64,000 bases of DNA from the NCBI GenBank assembly GCA_900541875.1, contig UQLF01000009.1:24194-88193 (forward strand), read 5' to 3'. This DNA comes from an uncultured Collinsella sp. (GTDB lineage Bacteria; Actinomycetota; Coriobacteriia; Coriobacteriales; Coriobacteriaceae). The notes below the pieces were generated by a model, which saw nothing but the letters and a program-made list of their open reading frames with translations, was not told where the DNA came from and made no database searches. Within the stretch, counting starts at the first letter, position 1, and every line of letters begins with the position of its first letter. Below are positions 57,794 through 64,000 of this stretch, piece after piece. The translations under genes were made by a program, and so were the position numbers.

Positions 57794-59077
57794 ATGCTTG
57801 ATATCAAGTTTGTTCGCGAGAACCCCGATGCCATCGATGTCGCCATGGCTAACCGCCAGACGTCTTGGGATCGCGAGAAGTTCTTTGAGCTCGACGACGA
57901 GCGCCGTGCCGTCATCACCGAGGTCGAGGAGCTCCAGGCTACGCGCAATGCCGAGTCCAAGAAGATCGGCGCCCTGATGAAGGAGGGCAAGAAGGACGAG
58001 GCCGAGGCCGCCAAGGAGGCCGTGCGCGCCGTCAACGAGAAGATTGACGGTCTGGCCGAGCGTCGTACCGCCCTCGAGCAGGAGCAGTACGACTTCATGG
58101 CTCACCTGCCCAACATTCCTTGCGAGGCCACGCCGTACGGTAAGGACGAGGACGAGAACATCGAGCGTCGCCGCTGGGGCACCCCGCGCGAGTTCGACTT
58201 CGACTTTAAGCCGCACTGGGATCTGGGCACCGATCTGGACATCCTCGACTTCGAGCGTGGCAACAAGCTCTCCGGCAGCCGCTTTACCGTTCTCGGTGGC
58301 GCCGGCGCCCGCCTGGAGCGCGCCCTCATCAACTTCTTCCTCGATACGCACACCAGCCGTGGTTTTAAGGAGTGGTGGCCGCCCATCGTCGTCAAGCGTC
58401 AGACCATGTTTGGCACGGGTCAGCTGCCCAAGTTCGAGGACGACGCCTATCACGTCTCGGGCGACAACTTCCTGATCCCCACCGCCGAGGTCGTGCTTAC
58501 CAACCTGCACGCCGGCGAGGTCCTCGATGCCGACACTCTGCCGCGTCGCTACACCGCCTTCACCCCCTGCTTCCGCGAGGAGGCCGGTTCCGCCGGTCGC
58601 GACACCCGCGGCATCATCCGTCAGCACGAGTTCGACAAGGTCGAGATGGTCAAGTTCGCTAAGCCGGAGGAGTCCGACGATGAGCTCGAGAGCATGACCG
58701 CCGAGGCCGAGTACCTGCTGCAGCAGCTGGGCCTTCCGTATCGCGTGATTAGCCTGTGCACCGGCGACTTGGGCTTCTCTGCCCGTCAGACCTACGACGT
58801 TGAGGTCTGGCTGCCGAGCTACAACGCCTACAAGGAGATCAGCTCCTGCTCCAACTGCGGCGACTTCCAGGCTCGCCGCGCCAACATCAAGTACCGCGAC
58901 CCCGAGAACTTCAAGGGCTCGCGTTACCTGCACACCCTTAACGGTTCCGGCCTGCCGGCTGGTCGTACCATGGCTGCCATTCTGGAGAACTACCAGAACG
59001 CCGACGGCACCATCACGATCCCCGAGGTTCTGCGTCCTTACATGGGCGGTCTCGAGAAGATCGAGCCGGTCGCGTAA
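57794..59077 (+). CDS. serS: Seryl-tRNA synthetase
   Basis: 427 aa from ATG 57794 with GGAGG 5 nt upstream; an upstream ATG at 57767 adds nine residues without a site. N-terminal antiparallel coiled coil (about 25-105) that holds the long variable arm of tRNA-Ser, then the class II core. Motif 2 [27 protein letters not shown] and motif 3 in [15 protein letters not shown] are intact; a TAEV serine-site segment is in [18 protein letters not shown]. No T-box seen in the short leader. Confidence 0.97.
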   Translation: MLDIKFVRENPDAIDVAMANRQTSWDREKFFELDDERRAVITEVEELQATRNAESKKIGALMKEGKKDEAEAAKEAVRAVNEKIDGLAERRTALEQEQYDFMAHLPNIPCEATPYGKDEDENIERRRWGTPREFDFDFKPHWDLGTDLDILDFERGNKLSGSRFTVLGGAGARLERALINFFLDTHTSRGFKEWWPPIVVKRQTMFGTGQLPKFEDDAYHVSGDNFLIPTAEVVLTNLHAGEVLDADTLPRRYTAFTPCFREEAGSAGRDTRGIIRQHEFDKVEMVKFAKPEESDDELESMTAEAEYLLQQLGLPYRVISLCTGDLGFSARQTYDVEVWLPSYNAYKEISSCSNCGDFQARRANIKYRDPENFKGSRYLHTLNGSGLPAGRTMAAILENYQNADGTITIPEVLRPYMGGLEKIEPVA

Positions 59078-59100
59078 CTTGGCTGCATAGGGGATATGCA

Positions 59101-59128
59101 AGGGCGCTCCTTCGGGGGCGCCCTATTT
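59101..59128 (+). terminator. Terminator of serS
   Basis: AGGGCGC (59101-59107) with GCGCCCT (59118-59124), C/G-rich loop, followed by ATTT. Confidence 0.7.
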
Positions 59129-59250
59129 CGTGCGCAGGTCCATACCATGCCGTGCGGATAGCTCAATAGAAAACACACGAACAACTGTTCTGTATACAGC
59201 TATCTACCTGTTATGCTTTTGCTAAATAAGAGCGAGAGAAAGGGGACGCG

Positions 59251-59628
59251 ATGGAGCTGTTTGATGATCGGGTGGTTTTGTTTGAGAGCGACGAGGGTGG
59301 GGAGTACCTGCTTGTAACGTGTGAGCCGTCTGGCATGGGTGGCCTGGTGGTTCGACAGACGAGTGAGGGTCCGTTGACACAATGGTGTTTTGAGGAGTCG
59401 CCGCATGTGGTCGAGACCTTTGTGACGCACGTGGGGCTTGTGGCGCTGGAGCACTTCTATGGAGTTGGGACTTCCAACCAGGTCGCGCGCATGCTGAGCA
59501 TCTCGTTTGCCGATTATGATTGTGCCCAGCGGGTGAGATCGCTCCTGAGGGAACTTGATGCCAAGTTTGACGTGATCGAAAAGCCAATCGATCGTACGGG
59601 GAACGGCGGTATATGCGGAGCAGCATGA
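59251..59628 (+). CDS. Hypothetical protein, 125 aa
   Basis: ATG 59251 with AAAGGGG 5 nt upstream. Not recognised. Small mixed alpha/beta soluble protein: a beta-rich start (VVLFESDEGGEYLLVTCEPSGMGGLVVRQ), a helix (ETFVTHVGLVALEHFYG) and a helical C-terminal part (DCAQRVRSLLRELDAKF). It sits alone between serS and tRNA-Arg. Good RBS and codon use. Confidence 0.7.
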   Translation: MELFDDRVVLFESDEGGEYLLVTCEPSGMGGLVVRQTSEGPLTQWCFEESPHVVETFVTHVGLVALEHFYGVGTSNQVARMLSISFADYDCAQRVRSLLRELDAKFDVIEKPIDRTGNGGICGAA

Positions 59629-59647
59629 CAAAACTGCGTTTCACAAA

Positions 59648-59696
59648 AAAGTTTGAGATTGAGCTTGACTCCAATAAGCTAAAGTGGTTTTATATG
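59648..59696 (+). promoter_or_regulatory. tRNA-Arg (first copy) promoter
   Basis: AAAAAAGTTTGAGATTGAG then TTGACT (59665-59670). The best -10 candidates TTTTAT or TTATAT lie 17-19 bp on (59688-59695). Confidence 0.6.
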
Positions 59697-59705
59697 TCTT
59701 GCGCT

Positions 59706-59782
59706 GCGGCGTTACCTCAGCTGGATAGAGGGTCTGACTACGAATCAGAACGTCATAGGTTCGAATCCTATACGCCGCACCA
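59706..59782 (+). tRNA. tRNA-Arg (ACG), first copy, CCA encoded
   Basis: Acceptor GCGGCGT/ACGCCGC, anticodon stem TCTGA/TCAGA around CTACGAA (anticodon ACG), T-arm ATAGGTTCGAATCCTAT, discriminator A59779, CCA encoded. Identical to the second copy 430 bp downstream. Confidence 0.97.
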
Positions 59783-60057
59783 ATTGAACTTGAAGCCTCC
59801 GGCAACGGGGGCTTTTCTTTTACGCCGGCACCGCATGGATTCGAACCTCGGTCGAGGCGCGGGCGTCAAGAAAACGCGGAGCGTTTTCAGCCCGCGGGCG
59901 AGTCCGCCGGCAGGCGGGCGAAGCCGATGCGGATCCGCGAAGCGGATGCGCGGAATCCTATACGCCGCACCAATTGAACTTGAAGCCTCCGGCAACGGGG
60001 GCTTTTCTTTTACGCCGGCACCGCACGAATTCGAACCTCGGTCGAGGTGCGAGCATC
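59763..60057 (+). repeat. tRNA-Arg (first copy) downstream duplication composite
   Basis: A perfect 73-bp direct repeat, 59763-59835 and 59953-60025 (step 190), covers the tRNA 3' end with CCA and its terminator. An inverted T-arm word GGATTCGAACC follows the first terminator, then core hairpins AAAACGCGGAGCGTTTT and GCCGGCAGGCGGGCGAAGCC. A second inverted T-arm word (ATTCGAACCTCGG) after the second terminator shows a truncated further round. Confidence 0.9.
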
Positions 60058-60074
60058 TTAATCATCACTTCGTA

Positions 60075-60123
60075 AAATTTTTCCAAATTGTCGCTTGACC
60101 CATCGAGGGGTCACGTGCATAAT
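60075..60123 (+). promoter_or_regulatory. tRNA-Arg (second copy) promoter with UP element
   Basis: AAAATTTTTCCAAATTG (60074-60090), TTGACC (60095-60100), 17 bp, CATAAT (60118-60123). Confidence 0.78.
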
Positions 60124-60135
60124 AATCCGTGCGTT

Positions 60136-60212
60136 GCGGCGTTACCTCAGCTGGATAGAGGGTCTGACTACGAATCAGAACGTCATAGGTTCGAATCCTA
60201 TACGCCGCACCA
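60136..60212 (+). tRNA. tRNA-Arg (ACG), second copy, CCA encoded
   Basis: Same sequence as the copy at 59706, including anticodon ACG and the encoded CCA (60210-60212), but with its own promoter. Confidence 0.97.
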
Positions 60213-60441
60213 TTTGAGATTAAAGCTCCCGGCAATGGGGGCTTTTCTTTTACGTAAGCACTGCATGGATTCGAACCTCGGTCGAGGCGCGGGCGTAAAG
60301 AAAACGCGGAGCGTTTTTAGCCCGCGGGCGAGCGCGCCGGCAGGCGGGCGAAGCCGGTGCGGATCCGCGCAGCGGATGCGCGGAATCCTATACGCCGCAC
60401 CATTTGAGATTAAAGCTCCCGGCAACGGGGGCTTTTCTTTT
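60193..60441 (+). repeat. tRNA-Arg (second copy) downstream duplication composite
   Basis: A 59-bp direct repeat with one mismatch, 60193-60251 and 60383-60441 (step 190). The flank (CATTTGAGATTAAAGCTCCC) differs from the first Arg locus, yet both internal copies match their own locus. Inverted T-arm word GGATTCGAACC, core AAAACGCGGAGCGTTTTT and GGATCCGC-GCA-GCGGATG hairpins lie between. The rest up to 60565 holds nothing else supported. Confidence 0.9.
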
Positions 60442-60565
60442 GCGCCGGCTTGAGTGCTTTCGTCCAAAGGGACGATTTCCTGTCGACTCGTGTAAGATTC
60501 CGAGTAGATGTCGCGACTTATTCGCGACCACTCCTTCTCTCAACGACCGATCAGGGTGATATTTC

Positions 60566-63007
60566 GTGGCAGAGCGTCCGACATACAAGCTCAGGTTTCT
60601 CGATCCCAAGAAGCGCTTTCCGGCGATGCCCGAGCAGCCTGCGGGACGCTCATATGGCGTGGTCTGGAAACTCTTTGGCGAGGATCAGCATGAATCTTGT
60701 TATGTCGTCGAATTCGTTGGCAAAAGTCATGTGTCGCTTTTGGGCTACGTAAGCGTTTCGGGTGAGGTGTACAAGGTGGGCCGCCCCGTCAGCGAGGCTC
60801 CGCTGCCCAACGATCCCGACATGGAACTGGTCCTTGACGAGTTGGATTCCAGTATTGGTGAGATTATGGTAAGGGAAGCCAACGGTACAATGCGCGTGTG
60901 CGCGCAAACTGCCGGCTCTCCCGAAGGCCCCATGCGCGAGCAGTCCGACCACGAGACATGGAATTCGACCCGCGCCCTTCCTTACGGCGAGTTCATGGCC
61001 TCGATGTTCTTGCGCTACGTGATATTTGCCAACTCCGAAAGCGCTATTGTGAACACGGCGGACGCCGGCGGACTCGACGAGGGTATGCAAAACGTTGTCG
61101 ACAAGATCAAGCTCGTAAAGTTGCCCGAGCCGGTCGAGGTGTTTTTGGGCTTTAACACGGCACCGCTCCCCGATGCTATCGAGACGCTGCTTTACCGCGT
61201 TGACCATGCCGAGAATCCGAGCGGTATCGAGCGCTATGCCGCCGCCCTTATGAGCGAAATTGACTTGCCCCGCCTGCGCACCATTGCCGCCAAGTCCGAA
61301 ATGAGCCTAGCGCGCATCGACCGGTCAAAGCTGTTCTATCTCAATTTTGATCGTAGCCTGCTGGACCAGGACGAGATTGACATGCTGCTTGCCATCGAGT
61401 GCCGTCTCAACCGCCTCTCCGGCATCCTTGAGCGCATCGGGGCCGGATTGGTCCCTGCGGCATCCTCGCCGAGCCTTGAGGGCTGCGCGCTCTTTGATGC
61501 GTGGCATATCGCCAAGACGACCAACGATGTTCCCCGACTGCTCGATACGGCCTCGAGCGATAACCCGTGGGGCAAACCGGGTACGGTGGCTTGCCAGCCG
61601 GGCGGTGAGTGGGATGTGCGTACCCGCTTCGCGCGTATTGTCGAGGCACTTAACGTGGTCACACGGCTCGATTATACCTATCGGGCAAACGTTGCCGAGG
61701 GGATTATGCTCGTTCGGTTTGGGCACTCTGTCGTGGACGCCATGCCGCAACGTGAATACGACGCTCAGGATGACGCCTGGCGCGAGCTGGACGAGGACAC
61801 GCGCGCGGTCTGGGCCGCGGAGCACGATGCGCGCGTGGCACTCACGCTTGCGGCAGCGTGTTTTGCCGCGGGCACCTGCATCACGCGCTGCTATGTGCAG
61901 ATTGCTGCTCCCGACAGTGAGCAGGGCGAGCGCGTTGTCGCAACGTATTTCTTTGGGCGCGCGGCCTATCTGGCCGATTGCGTGCCTGTCGCCAAGGATC
62001 TTGAGAGCATGGACATGGACGATATGCCGTGCAAGCGTGTGCTTGAGGCGTATGAGTCAACCGCTCCGGAGACGATTGAGCCTGCGGAGGTTCATGCTCG
62101 TCCGCGTGATGACCATCGCACGCTGCCGCCGGCGCTGTGCGATCTGCTGCTTGCCGATACGGCCGACGAGTTGGAGGTCATGGAAGAGGACGACGACCCA
62201 TACGTGGCCCGTGTTGTTGAATTGCGCGAGCAGACAAAAGTCGACCGTACAGGTGCTTTTGAAGGCTTTTCCCGTCTTGTTGAGGAGTTGGAGGCTAAGT
62301 GCGCCGTCGCCGAGCTTTTGGCGACAGGTCCGGTTCAAACGCAGTTTTGTGATAACCAGCTGGTGCGCATGGTGCTACCGGTGTTGGAAGAAGACCGCTC
62401 GGTGCGAATCCTTCGTGCGCCCGATGCGCTGTACTTTGCCCAGCACGAGATCTGCAGTTTTTACGCCGAGCAAGAGGACTTTGAACGAGCGCTGCCCGAG
62501 GTGCGCCATCTTTACGATCTGGCGCGCTCGTCCATGCAATCGCACTTTGCGCTCATCAACGTGCTTGCGCGTCTGGAGCGCTATGACGAGATTATCGAGG
62601 TGGCGCGCCACGGCCTACGTATTGCCAGCGATCGTTCTGCAATCGGCTACCTGTTCTATCGCTTGGCGTTTGCCTATTGGAATTGCGATCAACTCGACCT
62701 GGCGCTGGCTTGTTACCGTCTGGTGCCGCGCGGCGAGGAGTCGGGCAGTAGCGCGCTGGAAGAAATGCAGGGCCTTATGAACGAGATGGGCGTCAGCGAG
62801 CCTCCGACGTTCGAGGAAGCGGTCGAGACCATCCGCAAGGCTGGACTCGAGCTGCCGCCAGTGTCCGCCGTGACGAATCAGCTGGCAGATGCCGCTGTGC
62901 AACTGGTCGACAACGGCTTCTTTTTCCTTGCACGCGGTTGTATCTTTCAAATGTGGCGCACCATGGGCAACGACGAGCTCGGCTCCCTCAACCGCTCGCT
63001 GGGGTAG
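60566..63007 (+). CDS. Large hypothetical protein with TPR-like C-terminus
   Basis: 813 aa from GTG 60566 (AGGGTG about 8 nt upstream). No signal peptide or membrane segment. The C-terminal third (about 630-760) shows helical pairs like tetratricopeptide repeats: ICSFYAEQEDFERALPEVRHLYDLA, ALINVLARLERYDEIIEVARHGL, YLFYRLAFAYWNCDQLDLALACYRLV. The N-terminal 600 residues form no domain I can name; an acidic linker (about 525-545, DTADELEVMEEDDDP) separates the parts. Stands alone between two tRNA genes. Confidence 0.8.
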   Translation: MAERPTYKLRFLDPKKRFPAMPEQPAGRSYGVVWKLFGEDQHESCYVVEFVGKSHVSLLGYVSVSGEVYKVGRPVSEAPLPNDPDMELVLDELDSSIGEIMVREANGTMRVCAQTAGSPEGPMREQSDHETWNSTRALPYGEFMASMFLRYVIFANSESAIVNTADAGGLDEGMQNVVDKIKLVKLPEPVEVFLGFNTAPLPDAIETLLYRVDHAENPSGIERYAAALMSEIDLPRLRTIAAKSEMSLARIDRSKLFYLNFDRSLLDQDEIDMLLAIECRLNRLSGILERIGAGLVPAASSPSLEGCALFDAWHIAKTTNDVPRLLDTASSDNPWGKPGTVACQPGGEWDVRTRFARIVEALNVVTRLDYTYRANVAEGIMLVRFGHSVVDAMPQREYDAQDDAWRELDEDTRAVWAAEHDARVALTLAAACFAAGTCITRCYVQIAAPDSEQGERVVATYFFGRAAYLADCVPVAKDLESMDMDDMPCKRVLEAYESTAPETIEPAEVHARPRDDHRTLPPALCDLLLADTADELEVMEEDDDPYVARVVELREQTKVDRTGAFEGFSRLVEELEAKCAVAELLATGPVQTQFCDNQLVRMVLPVLEEDRSVRILRAPDALYFAQHEICSFYAEQEDFERALPEVRHLYDLARSSMQSHFALINVLARLERYDEIIEVARHGLRIASDRSAIGYLFYRLAFAYWNCDQLDLALACYRLVPRGEESGSSALEEMQGLMNEMGVSEPPTFEEAVETIRKAGLELPPVSAVTNQLADAAVQLVDNGFFFLARGCIFQMWRTMGNDELGSLNRSLG

Positions 63008-63047
63008 GTGAAGCTTCCAGGGAGGAAAGGATGCTAGGCAATTAGAA

Positions 63048-63085
63048 AATTTCCTCTTGCCCATCCTTGGCTGTTTGGTTACTAT
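63048..63085 (+). promoter_or_regulatory. tRNA-Ser promoter
   Basis: TAGAAAATTTCC, then TTGCCC (63057-63062), 17 bp, TACTAT (63080-63085). Confidence 0.72.
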
Positions 63086-63099
63086 AGAACGGCTGTTAC

Positions 63100-63190
63100 G
63101 GAGAGCTGACCGAGAGGCCGAAGGTGCTCGCCTGCTAAGCGAGTATGCCCCAAAAGGGCATCTGGGGTTCGAATCCCCAGCTCTCCGCCA
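63100..63190 (+). tRNA. tRNA-Ser (GCT), CCA encoded
   Basis: Class II tRNA. Acceptor GGAGAGC/GCTCTCC, anticodon stem CTCGC/GCGAG around CTGCTAA (anticodon GCT), long variable arm TGCCCCAAAAGGGCA, T-arm CTGGGGTTCGAATCCCCAG, discriminator G63187, CCA encoded. Confidence 0.97.
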
Positions 63191-63452
63191 GTACGAATTT
63201 GAAGAAGGGTCCCATTTGGGGCCCTTTTTTATTATCAAGAATGGCGGCTGGGGATTCGAACCCGAGAGGGCACGGGCGTTAAGCAAACGCGAAAGCGTTT
63301 GTAGCCCGTGGGCGAAAAGCCGCCAGGCTTTGAAGCCGGAGGGCATGCGTAGCATGCCCGGACATCCCCAGCTCTCCGCCAGTATGACTTGAAAGAAGGG
63401 TCCCATTTGGGGCCCTTTTTTAGTTGAACCACGTTAGCTGGGGATTCGAACC
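63173..63452 (+). repeat. tRNA-Ser downstream duplication composite
   Basis: ATCCCCAGCTCTCCGCCAGTA from 63173 recurs from 63364 (step 191), each followed by the terminator GGGTCCCATTTGGGGCCC-T6. An inverted T-arm of 17 nt (63247-63263, complement of the tRNA's own GGGTTCGAATCCCCAGC) follows the first terminator; the core hairpin is AAACGCGAAAGCGTTT. A second inverted T-arm (about 63436-63452) follows the second terminator. Confidence 0.9.
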
Positions 63453-63455
63453 CTC

Positions 63456-63484
63456 AAAAAAAGAGGCATCCTTTCGGACGCCTC
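63456..63484 (-). terminator. Terminator of the DacA-like gene
   Basis: On the minus strand GAGGCGTCC-gaaa-GGATGCCTC (63463-63484) with one wobble pair, followed by T7, 28 bp past the stop. Confidence 0.9.
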
Positions 63485-63512
63485 CTTTCAGTGGGCTGAT
63501 TATTCTTGCGCC

Positions 63513-64000
63513 CTACATCTCAGGAGCCTTGGCTACGGTCTCGCTCTCTGCCGCAAGTGGGCGGTTGTCGATGCGGCGGCCCAAGCGATCGAGCTTCACG
63601 AGCAGCCATTCAATGGGATTCGGCCCTGTGCCTTCCTCGTCGGCAACCAGGTCCATGACGGCGACCTTGGTGCCGTCCTGCTTGAGCGTAACGCTGCCTA
63701 CCTTGTCGCCAACATGCACCGTGCCCGAAAGGTCATCGTAGCTAACTTTTTCGGTCACTTCGCCGGCGAGTGAGAACACCGTTGCCTGTGCGGCGGGGTC
63801 GGCGAGCGTGGCGTCGATCGTCTTGTCCGTCCAATCTGTCTGGCTAATGCGTGCCATAAGCGGGTTGCCGTTGGTGGTCTTTTCCTGCGTGTTGGCGATT
63901 GCGACCGTCACCTTGTGACCGTAGTACCAATTGGCAAGGGCGGCGGTATCGGTAAAGCGCTGATCGGTGGTGGTGGAGTTCAAAATAACGGTGTAGATGT
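63513..64000 (-). CDS. D-alanyl-D-alanine carboxypeptidase, DacA/PBP5 type (N-terminus outside)
   Basis: The last 162 residues are in the window; the frame is open to the right edge, so the TTG at 63983 is not a start. ILNSTTTDQRFTDTAALANWYYGHKV is the end of the S11 peptidase domain, where family members read (V)xGxxxxxRFxDxxxLxxWGF. The rest is the beta-sandwich PBP5 C-terminal domain (VSYDDLSGTVHVGDKVGSVTL) and a polar tail. The SxxK, SxN and KTG motifs must lie beyond 64000. No obvious C-terminal membrane helix in the visible tail. Trims peptidoglycan stem peptides. Confidence 0.75.
   Translation of the reverse strand, partial: IYTVILNSTTTDQRFTDTAALANWYYGHKVTVAIANTQEKTTNGNPLMARISQTDWTDKTIDATLADPAAQATVFSLAGEVTEKVSYDDLSGTVHVGDKVGSVTLKQDGTKVAVMDLVADEEGTGPNPIEWLLVKLDRLGRRIDNRPLAAESETVAKAPEM

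Noticed and set aside
59613..60453. Open frames of 60-160 aa across the tRNA-Arg loci on both strands
   Set aside because: They run through tRNA genes, terminators and the repeated hairpins, have no proper RBS, and repeat themselves only because the DNA repeats. Read as spurious.
63057..63406. Frames covering tRNA-Ser on both strands with phrases like WGFEPE and AGDSNPR
   Set aside because: These are the usual spurious translations of tRNA sequence and its antisense, not proteins.

Overview
The window is GC-rich, gene-dense bacterial DNA. It looks like a Collinsella-type coriobacterium (Actinomycetota, Coriobacteriia). The grounds are codon use, a Gram-positive Tad pilus locus, a T-box-controlled pheST, a nickel-type CbiMQO transporter, DUF4012 and DUF5710 proteins, and the style of its intergenic repeats. 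The genus is inferred from gene content; no rRNA gene is present. Both ends are cut: recQ lacks its 5' part at the left edge and a DacA-like gene runs off the right edge.

Layout. 1-6.3 kb: recQ, a GntR regulator and the SIS-domain sugar isomerase it probably controls, an L-2-hydroxyacid dehydrogenase, metA (acetyl-CoA type by residue), and 5-formyl-THF cyclo-ligase. 6.3-15.6 kb: a more accessory stretch with hicAB, a large M16C peptidase, an AlbA_2-type regulator behind a duplicated operator array, an HNH nuclease, a small zinc-ribbon protein, a DUF5710 protein and tRNA-Val. 15.9-34 kb: a DMT transporter, DUF4012 protein, glmM, an M32 carboxypeptidase, T-box-pheS-pheT, a nickel/cobalt ECF transporter behind a NikR-type box, a phospholipase C-like protein, a DUF559-like unknown and pyk. 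34-38 kb: a calcium-type P-ATPase behind a folded leader, and rsgA. 38.4-48 kb: a complete-looking Tad/Flp pilus operon (cpaB, tadZ, tadA, tadB, tadC, pilins, TadE/TadG-like proteins, DUF192) without a prepilin peptidase. 48-64 kb: tRNA genes (Phe, Leu, Arg, Arg, Ser) interleaved with translation and housekeeping genes (rsmI, metG, rsmA, tatD, rlmH, proC, serS), an SPFH protein, a GH5-like protein lacking its acid/base glutamate, and an 813-aa unknown.

Most unusual signal: five of the six tRNA genes are followed by the same composite. It consists of the tRNA terminator, an inverted copy of that tRNA's own T-arm, a chain of GC-rich hairpins sharing a core across loci, and a direct copy of that tRNA's 3' end plus its terminator 177-191 bp downstream. 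Other strong signals are a kissing-loop RNA that hides the ribosome binding site of the P-type ATPase, a twice-repeated three-unit operator upstream of the AlbA_2 regulator, a three-copy dispersed element of about 52 bp next to terminators, and a 63-bp-period hairpin triplet after tRNA-Phe. No CRISPR array, rRNA, IS transposase or integrase gene was seen.
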